Assembly: GCA_947072805.1 (NCBI GenBank)
Contig: CAMTJK010000018.1
Location: forward strand, 1-21,735
DNA length: 21,735 nucleotides
From: an uncultured Prevotella sp.
GTDB lineage: Bacteria > Bacteroidota > Bacteroidia > Bacteroidales > Bacteroidaceae
Reading direction: 5' to 3'
Position 1 is the first letter of the stretch. Each line of letters starts with the position of its first letter. Positions 8,849 to 17,491 of the stretch are shown here, piece after piece. Made by a program: the position numbers and the translations under genes. Below the pieces are notes generated by a model. It worked only from the letters and a program-made list of their open reading frames with translations. It ran no database searches and was not told the origin of the DNA.

Positions 8849-11163
8849 CGCAAATCGGTCATTAGCGTTATGCGCCTGCGCTTCACGTCACGGCTGTTTG
8901 GTCCTGTCATTATCTCGAAATCGCCCGGCTCTGCCACGTATTCGAGTCGAGCATTATAGAACTTCAACATATCTTCTGTTATACGGAAAGCCACATCGCG
9001 GCTTTCTCCGGGCTTCAGCGTGATGCGTTCGAAGCCTCTCAGCTCCTTTACCGGACGGCTTACCGACGCTACAAGGTCGCGAATGTACAGCTGTACGGTC
9101 TCCGTGGCTGTGCGCTTGCCCGTATTGGTGACGGTAACGGTCATCGTCAGGCTGCCACCGGCGGTAAGCGTATCCGTATCGGTGCGTGGCTCACTGTAAC
9201 GGAAAGTGGTATAGGTAAGTCCGTAACCGAAAGGATAGAGAGCGTCGTTGCGCACGTCGAGATAATTGGACTGGAACTTATAGTAGCGCGTGGCTCCCTC
9301 CCTCACCGGACGCCCCGTATTGAGATGGTTATAGTAGATGGGCAGCTGTCCGGTGCTGCGAGGCATGGTCATGGTGAGGCGTCCCGAAGGCACCTTATCG
9401 CCGAAAAGCACGTCGCACACGGCATCTGCTGCTTCGGAACCGCCGAACCACACGTTCATGATGGCGGTGACATGTTCCTGTTCCCATGTCATGACGGTGG
9501 GACGTCCCGAGAAATGCAGCAGCACCACCGGTTTGCCCGTAGCCACAAGGTCGGCAAGCAGGGCACGCTGCACGTCGGGCAGTTCAAGTGATGCACGGCT
9601 CGAACTCTCGCCGCTCATATCGGCACATTCTCCCATGGCACACACTATCACATCGGCACGGCTCGCCGCCTGCATAGCCTCATCGTGCAGGAGCTTTACG
9701 TCGCCTCGCGGTATGGCACGCCCAAACTCGGCAGCCTTCTGCAACGCCTCATCGGCAGTGAGATTGCATCCCCGGGCATAAATAAGTTCGCCGCGTCCGC
9801 TCATCTCGCGCTCCATGGCTTGCCGTAGCGAGATGTACTTATGGGTTGCCGCAGCCACGCTCCATGTGCCCACCATATTGTCACGGCTGTCGGCAAGCGG
9901 ACCAATAAGGGCTATGCGTCCAGCCCTTTCCAAAGGAAGCAGTCCGGCATCGGTACCTGTCTGTCCGGCAACATACACAGATGTCGGCGCATCGTTCTTA
10001 AGCAACACAAACGTAGAAGCAGCCATATCGCGTGCCTCCTTACGGTGGGCGGCGTTGTAAATGTCGCGCGAAGGACGCTCCGTATCGCAATATTTATATG
10101 GATTGTCAAACAGTCCGAGCTTGTATTTCGCCTCCAGCACACGGCGGCAGGCTGCATCTATCTCGGCAGAGGTGACCGTCCCGTCAGCCAGCGATGCAGC
10201 GAGCGTAGACTCGAATCCGCCCGACACCATATCCATATCGGTGCCGGCACGCAGAGCCATTGCCGATGCCGACTTCAGTCCGTCGCTGACGCCGTGGGCT
10301 TTCATCTCCTTAACCGACTCGTAATCGGTAACCACAAAACCCTTGAAGCCCCACTCGTCGCGTAATATGTCGGTAAGCAGGTGGCGATTGGCTGTTGCCG
10401 GCACGCCGTCTACAAGGTTAAACGACGACATGACACTGCCTGCGCCGGCCTCAACGGCTGCCTTGTATGGAGGAAGATACTGGTTGTACATGCGTAGCGC
10501 ACTCATATCCACAGTGTTGTAGTCGCGTCCTGCCTCTACGGCGCCATAAAGGGCAAAATGCTTCACGCAAGCCATAATGTTGTCGCTATGGGTGTAGTCG
10601 CCCTGATAACCCTCCACCATTGCCCGCGCAATGAGACTGCCGAGCCAGGCATCCTCGCCTCCGCCCTCTGCCACACGCCCCCAACGTGCATCTACACAAA
10701 TATCCACCATAGGACTGAACGTCCAGTTGATACCGTCGGCAGAGGCTTCCACCGCGGAAATGTGGGCAGCACGCCTGATGGCATCCATATCCCAGCTACA
10801 CGACATGGCAAGGGGAATGGGAAACACCGTCTCGTAACCGTGAATGACATCCATGCCCATAAGCAGCGGAATGCCGAGGCGGCTGTTCTCCACTGCATGC
10901 TTCTGCAAAGCCTTGAGTTTGGCAACACCTTTCAGATTGAAAACGCCGCCCACCCTGCCGTCTGCTATCTTCGAAGCGAGATCGGAGTTTTTACCGTTTC
11001 CGGTGGTAATGTCATCGCCCGCAAGCAGATTAAGTTGTCCGAGCTTCTCGCCGAGGGTCATCTTCTGCATAAGATTTTCTACGAACTCGTTCATCGAGAG
11101 ACTTTGCGAAACGGCAGCTGACGAAAAGGCAAGGAGCAGCGCCGCAGAAATGAGTTTCTTCAT
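8845..11163 (-). CDS. bglX: Periplasmic GH3 beta-glucosidase, BglX type
   Basis: This 772-residue protein releases terminal beta-D-glucose (or a related sugar) from oligosaccharides, by a retaining mechanism. A signal peptide (about 1-19, AVS-Q) sends it out of the cytoplasm. The two GH3 domains are complete. The nucleophile is D280 in GFVVTDYESV, where most relatives have SD(W/H). The likely acid/base is E519 in MSGESSSR, aligned with E. coli BglX. A fibronectin-III-like C-terminal domain follows the GYGLTYTTF segment. Length is close to BglX (765). Its ATG overlaps the stop of the upstream MutS-like gene as ATGA, so no promoter of its own is expected. Its stop overlaps the stop of the convergent rhamnosidase fusion by four bases. 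Substrate within a pectin setting is unknown. Confidence 0.92.
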   Translation of the reverse strand: MKKLISAALLLAFSSAAVSQSLSMNEFVENLMQKMTLGEKLGQLNLLAGDDITTGNGKNSDLASKIADGRVGGVFNLKGVAKLKALQKHAVENSRLGIPLLMGMDVIHGYETVFPIPLAMSCSWDMDAIRRAAHISAVEASADGINWTFSPMVDICVDARWGRVAEGGGEDAWLGSLIARAMVEGYQGDYTHSDNIMACVKHFALYGAVEAGRDYNTVDMSALRMYNQYLPPYKAAVEAGAGSVMSSFNLVDGVPATANRHLLTDILRDEWGFKGFVVTDYESVKEMKAHGVSDGLKSASAMALRAGTDMDMVSGGFESTLAASLADGTVTSAEIDAACRRVLEAKYKLGLFDNPYKYCDTERPSRDIYNAAHRKEARDMAASTFVLLKNDAPTSVYVAGQTGTDAGLLPLERAGRIALIGPLADSRDNMVGTWSVAAATHKYISLRQAMEREMSGRGELIYARGCNLTADEALQKAAEFGRAIPRGDVKLLHDEAMQAASRADVIVCAMGECADMSGESSSRASLELPDVQRALLADLVATGKPVVLLHFSGRPTVMTWEQEHVTAIMNVWFGGSEAADAVCDVLFGDKVPSGRLTMTMPRSTGQLPIYYNHLNTGRPVREGATRYYKFQSNYLDVRNDALYPFGYGLTYTTFRYSEPRTDTDTLTAGGSLTMTVTVTNTGKRTATETVQLYIRDLVASVSRPVKELRGFERITLKPGESRDVAFRITEDMLKFYNARLEYVAEPGDFEIMTGPNSRDVKRRRITLMTDLR

Positions 11164-13028
11164 ATTGTCGTGGCATTAGGTTTGTTTCCGGTTATCGCAG
11201 CAATTATTCCGCGAAGCAGGTGAGTGGCGTTCTGGTTTCGCGCCACACCGGGAGTTATTTTGTACGTATAGGTAATGTTGTCTGAAAGACTTATTTCGAA
11301 GCAAAAGTTGTGAAAATGTCCCATTTCATCGTCAGCCATGCGCGAAAGTTCAAGGTCGTGCGTGGCAATAACACCGCTGACGGGCAACGTGGAAATGGCA
11401 TCGAGAAACATTCGCGAGCCGTTCAGTTTGTCGAGCGAATTGGTGCCCTTCAGAATCTCGTCGAGTATTATCAGCGTGCGCGTCTGCCTGCTGCAATGGT
11501 CTATAAGACTGCGCAGGCGTAGCAACTCGGCATTGAAATAGCTGATGCCACGCGAGAGATCGTCGGCAGTGCGCATGCTTGAGAAAAGTGAGAAGATGGA
11601 TACGCGCAGACGGCGGGCAAATACCGGCATTCCATTCATGGCAAGAACATAATTGACGCCAAGCGAACGCAGGAAAGTACTCTTGCCTGCCATATTTGCA
11701 CCGGTGACAATATAATAATGACCGTCGGCGACAGTGAAGTCGTTCGGCACGGCTTTCGCCCCGAGGAACGGGTGGCAGAGAGCCTCGGCTTCGTAAATAA
11801 TATCGATGGAATGGGCAATTTCTGCACGTACGGCACGTGGTTCGTTATATATAAAGGTAGCCATTGATACAAGCGCATCGGTACGGCTCACCTCGTCAAT
11901 CCACTCGCCGACAAGTGCGGCATAACGCCTGCGCCACCCGGCAAAACGCCTCACAAGGAAGAAATCGCTAAGCAAAAAGACATCGAAAAGCACGAGACCG
12001 AGCACATTTCCGCGGCGGTCGAGCCCATCGAGAATGCGACGCAATGAAGAGAAAGCACTGAAAGCCTCGGTAAGACGATTGCATGCGGCTGTATTCTCGC
12101 CGTCGGCACGTCGGTCGCGCAACATGGTAAGCGCAATACTCTCGTATGCTTTCATCTCTTTAGCAAATTTTCCGCCCGATTTTGCGATGGAATGGAGCAT
12201 TTTGTTTGTTATGATAAGCACACCAAAGAGTTGGAGTGTAGCCCAAATCACAGGCACGGATGACGGCAACGGAGTGCAGACGGCAAGCATAATGATAACA
12301 AAAAAGCCGCCAAGCAACAGCCATGCCACCACAAGGGCCAACGATGAGGAGGCATAAGAGGGCATCTTTATTGCTCCGACGGCAGCAAGCGAAGCCTTGA
12401 CTGTAGCAGTATCGGTCATTCCACGGTGACGATGCGCCATAAAAGCGGTACGAAAAGGTTCATCGGCTGCCAAAAGAGCGAGCTCCTCCTGTCGACATCT
12501 TATCTTTTCGATGAAATGGGGGCTTTTTGAAGAAAACATTTCTTTTTCGCCCATTTCATCGGAAGGCAGCGTAGAGAGAAAATGGGCGAGTTGATCGCTG
12601 CCTCCGGTGGTGACGGTACGGTTTATGCGATGGAAGAGAGAACTCTCACCGAAGATGTCGAGGTCGAACGTGAACGGGTGGGAAGGGTTCACATATCGCG
12701 TGCCGGCATCGAACGAAGAGAAGTCACCGTCAAGATATTTCAACTCGTCGGCATATACCGTCCTTAGCGATTCATAAAGCACAATCTGTTCGGAGTTGTG
12801 CCCATCCCACACACGGCACGCCACATAAGCACCGGTCATAAGCACTGCCAGGACGGGCAGCACCACGCCCCCATAGACAGTGAAAGCGACAACAGCCGCC
12901 AAGGCTGCAGCAAAGGTTGTAAGCTGGGCTGCAAGAAAGAGACGGTTGCGACGGCGCAGACGCGACAATACAGCATCGTGCTCCGCCACGCGATGCTCAT
13001 AGAACGGTTTCAAGTCCTTATTCATCAT
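11160..13028 (-). CDS. Membrane-anchored MutS-family ATPase
   Basis: This 622-residue protein has a C-terminal MutS ATPase domain (about 400-622). It shows Walker A GANMAGKST (K449), Walker B LIILDEILKGTN (D523, E524) and the His-containing ATHD segment. It lacks the mismatch-recognition domain I of true MutS. Two pairs of hydrophobic segments, about 30-50/53-72 and 228-250/256-275, suggest a membrane protein. The lever/clamp-like middle is short. I chose the ATG at 13028 because an open frame extending to 13220 reaches past the promoter at 13128-13157; the next codon is also ATG (13025). It is translationally coupled to the GH3 gene through ATGA. Such short, membrane-anchored MutS relatives occur widely in Bacteroidetes, but I know no established function. 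A post-replicative mismatch-repair role is unlikely. Confidence 0.85.
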   Translation of the reverse strand: MMNKDLKPFYEHRVAEHDAVLSRLRRRNRLFLAAQLTTFAAALAAVVAFTVYGGVVLPVLAVLMTGAYVACRVWDGHNSEQIVLYESLRTVYADELKYLDGDFSSFDAGTRYVNPSHPFTFDLDIFGESSLFHRINRTVTTGGSDQLAHFLSTLPSDEMGEKEMFSSKSPHFIEKIRCRQEELALLAADEPFRTAFMAHRHRGMTDTATVKASLAAVGAIKMPSYASSSLALVVAWLLLGGFFVIIMLAVCTPLPSSVPVIWATLQLFGVLIITNKMLHSIAKSGGKFAKEMKAYESIALTMLRDRRADGENTAACNRLTEAFSAFSSLRRILDGLDRRGNVLGLVLFDVFLLSDFFLVRRFAGWRRRYAALVGEWIDEVSRTDALVSMATFIYNEPRAVRAEIAHSIDIIYEAEALCHPFLGAKAVPNDFTVADGHYYIVTGANMAGKSTFLRSLGVNYVLAMNGMPVFARRLRVSIFSLFSSMRTADDLSRGISYFNAELLRLRSLIDHCSRQTRTLIILDEILKGTNSLDKLNGSRMFLDAISTLPVSGVIATHDLELSRMADDEMGHFHNFCFEISLSDNITYTYKITPGVARNQNATHLLRGIIAAITGNKPNATTI

Positions 13029-13127
13029 AAAAGCAAATAACGTGAATGTCTTTTTTAACTTGTGATTGACGGAAGTTGTAATCTCACAGTGTTCATTTAC
13101 AAGCAACAAACGCCATGTCACGGAAGA

Positions 13128-13157
13128 CAAAGTTACGGAATAATATTGTAAGGCAAA
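13128..13157 (-). promoter_or_regulatory. Promoter of the MutS-like/bglX operon
   Basis: On the minus strand a TTTG -33 box (13154-13157) is followed after 18 bases by TAACTTTG (13128-13135), an exact -7 consensus. Transcription should start near 13121, giving a leader of about 90 nt. This placement excludes translation from 13220. Confidence 0.65.
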
Positions 13158-13332
13158 TGATTTCAGCAAGTATTTTGATGGAATGACAGAAAAAACACGC
13201 TGAAAACGTGCGATTCGCAAATCGTTAAGTGAAAACGCAGAAAGGTCGCTGTTTAGTTTATTTTAACCATCACGGCACTTCCGTTGGCTGCGTTTTGAAC
13301 AGGAAAAGCCGATGGATTCGGACAAAAAGCAC

Positions 13333-13340
13333 TAATTTTG
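13333..13340 (+). promoter_or_regulatory. -7 element for the YqiA-HAD fusion gene
   Basis: TAATTTTG fits TAnnTTTG and lies 25 bases before the ATG at 13366, so the leader would be only about 20 nt. No convincing -33 box is seen. The other ~190 bases between this box and the divergent MutS promoter hold only a small CGATT/AATCG inverted repeat at 13211-13224. Confidence 0.5.
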
Positions 13341-13365
13341 CAGCAAAAGAACAAAACAAGGCTAT

Positions 13366-14373
13366 ATGGAAAACAGCTATGTGAAGTCGTTTCCCGACCT
13401 TATGTCGGACAAGAAAGTGATGTACGTTCACGGTTTCGGCTCCTCGGGGCAGTCGGGAACGGTGACAAAGATAAGCCAACTGCTTTGCAATGCGCAGGTA
13501 ATAGCCCCCGACCTGCCCATACACCCCGAAGAGGCAATGGCTTTGCTACGGAATCTCTGCGAGACGGAACAGCCCGACCTGATAATAGGCACGTCAATGG
13601 GAGCAATGTATACAGAGATGCTGTACGGATATGACCGTATTCTGATGAACCCGGCATTCACCATCGGCGAGAATATACTGAAAAACAACATGCTGGGAAA
13701 GGTAACGTTCATGAATCCGAGACGCGACGGCGTACAGGAATTCATGATGACAAAGCAGCTGCAGGCCGAATATCAGGCCATAACGGAGCAATGCTTCGCA
13801 AAGAGCAACGACAAGGACGAGCAGAACAGGGTGTGGGGACTGTTCGGACTGGAGGATACTACGGTGAATACGTACGACCTGTTTGCCTCGCACTACCGCA
13901 ACGCGCTGCATTTCCACGGCGAGCACCGCATGAACGACAGTACACTGCTGCACTCGGTAATGCCAGTGGTGAGATGGATAGACGACAGGCAGAACGGCAG
14001 ACAGCGCAACATTATATATATATGTATAGAGGATACACTCGAACGCGACGGCAAGCCGCAGCCAAGCATGCTGAAGGCATACCGGTATCTGCTGGAATGG
14101 TACGACATTTTCATCGTGGCGGCAGCTCCCACCAACGATATCGAATACGGAAAAAGAATACAGGAATGGACATTTGAGAATCTCGGAGTGGCAGCCTACA
14201 ACCGTCTGATACTCACAAACAGGAAAGACCTGCTCTATGGCGACTATCTTATAGACCGGAGAGACGACAACGGCTCAACCGACTTCATGAGCACTCGCAT
14301 AGAATTCGGCTCCGATACATTCAAGACCTGGGATGATATAATAGAATATTTCAGCAGGCTGGACGGACAATAA
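13366..14373 (+). CDS. YqiA-like serine hydrolase fused to a degenerate HAD nucleotidase-like domain
   Basis: This 335-residue cytoplasmic protein (no signal peptide) has two parts. Residues about 16-200 match the YqiA/YcfP alpha/beta-hydrolase family. The oxyanion segment is VHGFGSSG, the nucleophile S77 lies in GTSMG, and D164 (GLEDTT) and H187 (FHGEHRM) can complete the triad. Residues about 214-332 resemble 5'(3')-deoxyribonucleotidases through most of their length, including the RLILT, DYLID and NG segments. The HAD catalytic residues are changed, however. The nucleophile Asp is C220 and the second Asp is E222, motif II Ser/Thr are alanines (A252, A253), and the IDDR motif reads I-D297-R298-R299. 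The second half is therefore probably a binding or regulatory module. The gene is monocistronic between its own -7 box and a terminator. The substrate of the hydrolase half is unknown. Confidence 0.82.
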   Translation: MENSYVKSFPDLMSDKKVMYVHGFGSSGQSGTVTKISQLLCNAQVIAPDLPIHPEEAMALLRNLCETEQPDLIIGTSMGAMYTEMLYGYDRILMNPAFTIGENILKNNMLGKVTFMNPRRDGVQEFMMTKQLQAEYQAITEQCFAKSNDKDEQNRVWGLFGLEDTTVNTYDLFASHYRNALHFHGEHRMNDSTLLHSVMPVVRWIDDRQNGRQRNIIYICIEDTLERDGKPQPSMLKAYRYLLEWYDIFIVAAAPTNDIEYGKRIQEWTFENLGVAAYNRLILTNRKDLLYGDYLIDRRDDNGSTDFMSTRIEFGSDTFKTWDDIIEYFSRLDGQ

Positions 14374-14387
14374 AGCCCAGAGAAGAG

Positions 14388-14430
14388 GAGGCAGCGGTGT
14401 CAGGCAATCACCACTGCCTCTTGTTTTTTT
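14388..14430 (+). terminator. Rho-independent terminator of the YqiA-HAD gene
   Basis: GAGGCAGCGGTG (14388-14399) pairs with CACCACTGCCTC (14409-14420) with one mismatch across a 9-nt loop, followed by TTGTTTTTTT. The right arm and U-tract lie inside the 3' end of the convergent gene, so its last codons also encode the terminator. Confidence 0.85.
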
Positions 14431-17360
14431 CCATCCATCATTATTTTCAGCGGACGCTCAAAGCGCACATGGCGTACGTATTGCGTCTCTTCAACGGCAG
14501 GCATGGCATCGAGGATGTCCTTGCGGAAGATGCCGTCGCCGGTAAATGTATTGATTGTGAAATAGCCCACGCCGAACGAAGTGAGGTTCTGGAAGAAATG
14601 AGTGCCCTGACTCGGGTCTACGTTGTAGTTTTTCAGTCCTGCCTCCACTATCACTCTCGCCGCACTGATATGCGGCCACTTCACGGGGATGCCGAGCCAA
14701 TAGTCGCTCGAGCCCCAGCGTCCGGGTCCCACAAGCACATATCCCTGCCCGCTCTCGAGGAATTTTCGGTTTATTAGTTCCACGTCTACGGCAATGGCAG
14801 GATTGTTGGCAGCCGTAAAGTCCTCGTCGGTCTTCACATATACCACATCCACCACGTCTTCGCTGATGCCATGCCCGAGCGAGTTGTGCGAACGCAGCAG
14901 GCAGTCGGAATCGGGAATGGCCTCAAGGTCTTCGTCAAGCACCTGCTTGCTGTCTACGATAGGACGTATCTGCAGCAGATACAGTTCGCCTGTCTTGTCG
15001 TCATTCAGGTTACATGCAAACTCAATCTCAACGGGGCGCCGCATCTCTTCCGCCCCTACCTGCTGGGCTGTCTGTAGCAATTCTGGCAGCGGGAAGATAC
15101 CGTGGCGAAGCACTCCGCAGAAGGATATCACCTTACGTCCTCCCTCGTAAATGCCGTCGCGGATTACCTGGTCGGCAGGATCGTAAGTAGATGCTATATA
15201 ACTTAGCGATCCGTCCTTGTCTGCCTCCTTGACGCGCAGGTTCAGAATGTTGAAACCGTCGTCGGTCTTGAAGTCATAGCCGGTGTGTCGCATGTCAAGG
15301 GCGTAGAATCTCGTCTGCGTTTCGCGCAGTGCCGTCTCCATCTCGCTCGTCTGCAGCACCTGCTTGGGATGATACGGACTTACTCGCAGTGTCTGTCCGC
15401 CGTCCACAATATATTTTCCAAGTCCGAGAGCAAGATTGGCAATGCCCTCCTCGGCTGTTTCATCGCCTATGGGGTAGTAATTAAGGGAGCGCAGCACGCC
15501 GCTGAACGTGGGATAATAGCGGTCGCCGTACTGTCTGCCCACCACTTCCTGCAGTATCACAGCCATTTTCTCCTGATCGATAACGTTGCTCGTGGCTGTC
15601 ATATAAGCCTTCGAATCCTTATAATATACCGACGCATATACTCCCTTGATGGCAGAGGCGAGCATGCGTAGCATCTCGTACTTGTCTTCGAGATAAGGAA
15701 TCATATACGTAGAATAGATTCCGGCAAAAGGCTGGTAATGGGAATCTTCAAGCAGTGACGACGAGCGCACTGCTATCGGCGATTTCACCGCATCGAAGAA
15801 TGTAAAGAAGTCGGCTATCAGCGAATCGGGCAACTGCGCCTTGAGGAAATGTTGCAGAATCTCCTCGTCGCTGGCATCGCTAAGAGCAATCTGATAAAGA
15901 TTGTTCTTGTCCATGAACTCATCAAAGAAATCAGTACACAAAACCACCGTTCGGGGAATGGAGACGGCAGCACCGGGGAAACGGTTGAACTCTGTGTGAC
16001 GCTTGATGATATTGTCGAGGAAAGCCAGTCCGCGTCCTTTTCCTCCCAGCGAGCCCTCTCCGATACGCGCAAAATGTCCGTAGGCATCAAACTTTCCGCG
16101 GTCAAACACCGCCACTATGCCTATGTTCTTCATGCGACGGTACTGCACTATGGCGTCGAAAATAATCTGACGGTGTGCGTCTACGTCCTGCAGTTTGTGC
16201 CATGTTACGTGTTTCAGAAACTCGGAAACGGGGAAGATGGCACGTGCGCAGAGCCATCGGCTCACGTGGTTGCGGCTCACATGATATAGCATCGAGTCGT
16301 TCGGTATCTTGAATATGTTGTCCTGCAGTTCCTTCAGCGAGCGTATGCGCATCACCTCCTCGTGTGTTGTCGGGTCGCGGAAGATGAAATCGCCGAAGCC
16401 CATGTGTTCCTCCATGATGTTACGCAGGTCGATATTCATCTTTTTCGAGTTCTTGTCTACAAAGCGGAATCCCTCGGCAAGTGCCTTTTCGCGGTTTTCC
16501 GACTCCGCACTCTGCAATATCAGCGGCACATACTCGTTGCGTCGTCGTATTTCGCGCAGCAGCTGCAGACCGGCGTCGGCAGTCTTCTCGCCGTCTTTGG
16601 GATATCGTGCGTCGCTTATAACGCCGAGCACGTTGTCCGAGTAGCGTTCATACATCTCCATGGCTTCCTCGTAAGTACGTGCGAGCACCACCTTTGGTCT
16701 GCCTCGCTTGCGCTGTGCGGCGGCATGAGGATTGAGTGCCTCCGTAGAGAATCGGTTGCTCTGTTGCAGAATATAGCTGTAAAGGTTGGGAAGAATAGAA
16801 GAATAGAAGCGTATGCTGTCCTCCACAAGCAGAATCATCTGCACGCCGGCCTCTCGTATGTCGTGCTCGATGTTCATCTTGTCTTCTATCAGCTTTATAA
16901 TGGAAAGTATAAGGTTGGTGTTTCCCAACCAGCAGAACACGTAATCGAAGATTGAGAGGTCTTCGTTCTGCATACGGCGGGTTATGCCGTGTGAGAAAGG
17001 CGTAAGCACCACGCATGGAATAAGCGGGAACGAGGCCTTCACCGCCCTTGCCACATCGAAGGCGTCGTTGTCGGCATTACCGGGCATACATATTACGAGG
17101 TCTATATCGGTTGTGGCGAGCACATCGTTAGCCTCTTCTATGGTACACACCTGGGTGAAAGTGGGTGGATAGCGGAGTCCGAGCTCCATATATTCGTCAA
17201 AGACCTTCTCGTCCACACGCCCGTCGTCTTCCATCATAAAGGCGTCGTAGGGATTGGCGACGATGAGAACATGATATATTCTCTTCATCATCAGATTGAC
17301 GAACGACACATCTTTCAGATAGAAGTCGTTCCATTCCTGAGGTATATTGCTTTTTGTCAT
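14400..17360 (-). CDS. Receiver-receiver-PEP-synthase-type ATP-binding fusion protein
   Basis: This 986-residue cytoplasmic protein joins signalling and ATP-grasp parts. Residues about 25-150 form a receiver-like domain lacking a clear phosphoacceptor (LVICMPGN where Asp is expected). Residues about 173-320 form a second receiver with the acidic pair E180-D181, phosphoacceptor D250 (GVISDARYP) and K303. Residues about 425-800 match the pyruvate phosphate dikinase/PEP synthase ATP-binding domain, with GEGSLGGKGRGL (K441), RSSSLLEDS (R532) and FAGIYST. The swivelling phosphohistidine domain and PEP-binding barrel are absent, so it cannot make PEP as PpsA does. The C-terminal part (about 800-986, including VGPGRWGSSDYWLG) is family-specific. 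Start 17360 is the first ATG matching the family's conserved DWNEFYLKD-like opening; ATG 17396 is an alternative. I recall close relatives across Bacteroidetes with no assigned function. Confidence 0.8.
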   Translation of the reverse strand: MTKSNIPQEWNDFYLKDVSFVNLMMKRIYHVLIVANPYDAFMMEDDGRVDEKVFDEYMELGLRYPPTFTQVCTIEEANDVLATTDIDLVICMPGNADNDAFDVARAVKASFPLIPCVVLTPFSHGITRRMQNEDLSIFDYVFCWLGNTNLILSIIKLIEDKMNIEHDIREAGVQMILLVEDSIRFYSSILPNLYSYILQQSNRFSTEALNPHAAAQRKRGRPKVVLARTYEEAMEMYERYSDNVLGVISDARYPKDGEKTADAGLQLLREIRRRNEYVPLILQSAESENREKALAEGFRFVDKNSKKMNIDLRNIMEEHMGFGDFIFRDPTTHEEVMRIRSLKELQDNIFKIPNDSMLYHVSRNHVSRWLCARAIFPVSEFLKHVTWHKLQDVDAHRQIIFDAIVQYRRMKNIGIVAVFDRGKFDAYGHFARIGEGSLGGKGRGLAFLDNIIKRHTEFNRFPGAAVSIPRTVVLCTDFFDEFMDKNNLYQIALSDASDEEILQHFLKAQLPDSLIADFFTFFDAVKSPIAVRSSSLLEDSHYQPFAGIYSTYMIPYLEDKYEMLRMLASAIKGVYASVYYKDSKAYMTATSNVIDQEKMAVILQEVVGRQYGDRYYPTFSGVLRSLNYYPIGDETAEEGIANLALGLGKYIVDGGQTLRVSPYHPKQVLQTSEMETALRETQTRFYALDMRHTGYDFKTDDGFNILNLRVKEADKDGSLSYIASTYDPADQVIRDGIYEGGRKVISFCGVLRHGIFPLPELLQTAQQVGAEEMRRPVEIEFACNLNDDKTGELYLLQIRPIVDSKQVLDEDLEAIPDSDCLLRSHNSLGHGISEDVVDVVYVKTDEDFTAANNPAIAVDVELINRKFLESGQGYVLVGPGRWGSSDYWLGIPVKWPHISAARVIVEAGLKNYNVDPSQGTHFFQNLTSFGVGYFTINTFTGDGIFRKDILDAMPAVEETQYVRHVRFERPLKIMMDGKKQEAVVIA

Positions 17361-17430
17361 TGTCTGAGAATGTATTTCTTTTCTTATCGGTTGCATTAGA
17401 CAGGAGCGTCTCCACGCCTGTTGTTGATTA

Positions 17431-17463
17431 CAAAGGTATAAATAATTGCCGATAAAAAACAAA
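17431..17463 (-). promoter_or_regulatory. Promoter of the receiver/ATP-binding fusion gene
   Basis: Minus-strand TTTG (17460-17463), a 21-base spacer and TACCTTTG (17431-17438) give a full match to the Bacteroidetes consensus. Transcription should begin near 17424, leaving a leader of about 64 nt before the ATG at 17360. Confidence 0.7.
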
Positions 17464-17482
17464 AACGTTGCGCATTAAGCGC
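17454..17482 (-). terminator. Weak terminator after rlpA, overlapping the next promoter
   Basis: On the minus strand a short GCGC-TTAAT-GCGC stem (17470-17482) is followed by AACG and a T-rich run (17454-17465). It lies 10 bases past the rlpA stop. The stem is only four base pairs, so termination may be partial. The T-run contains the -33 box of the next gene. Confidence 0.4.
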
Positions 17483-17491
17483 CATGTGGTC

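Noticed and set aside
11160..13028. Housekeeping mismatch-repair MutS
   Set aside because: It is too short, lacks the mismatch-binding domain I and has membrane segments.
13029..13220. N-terminal extension of the MutS-like protein to 13220
   Set aside because: The extension crosses a good -33/-7 promoter, so it is mostly not transcribed, and its sequence resembles nothing.
14400..17360. Phosphoenolpyruvate synthase (PpsA)
   Set aside because: Only the ATP-binding domain is present. The phosphohistidine signature and PEP-binding barrel are missing and receiver domains replace them.
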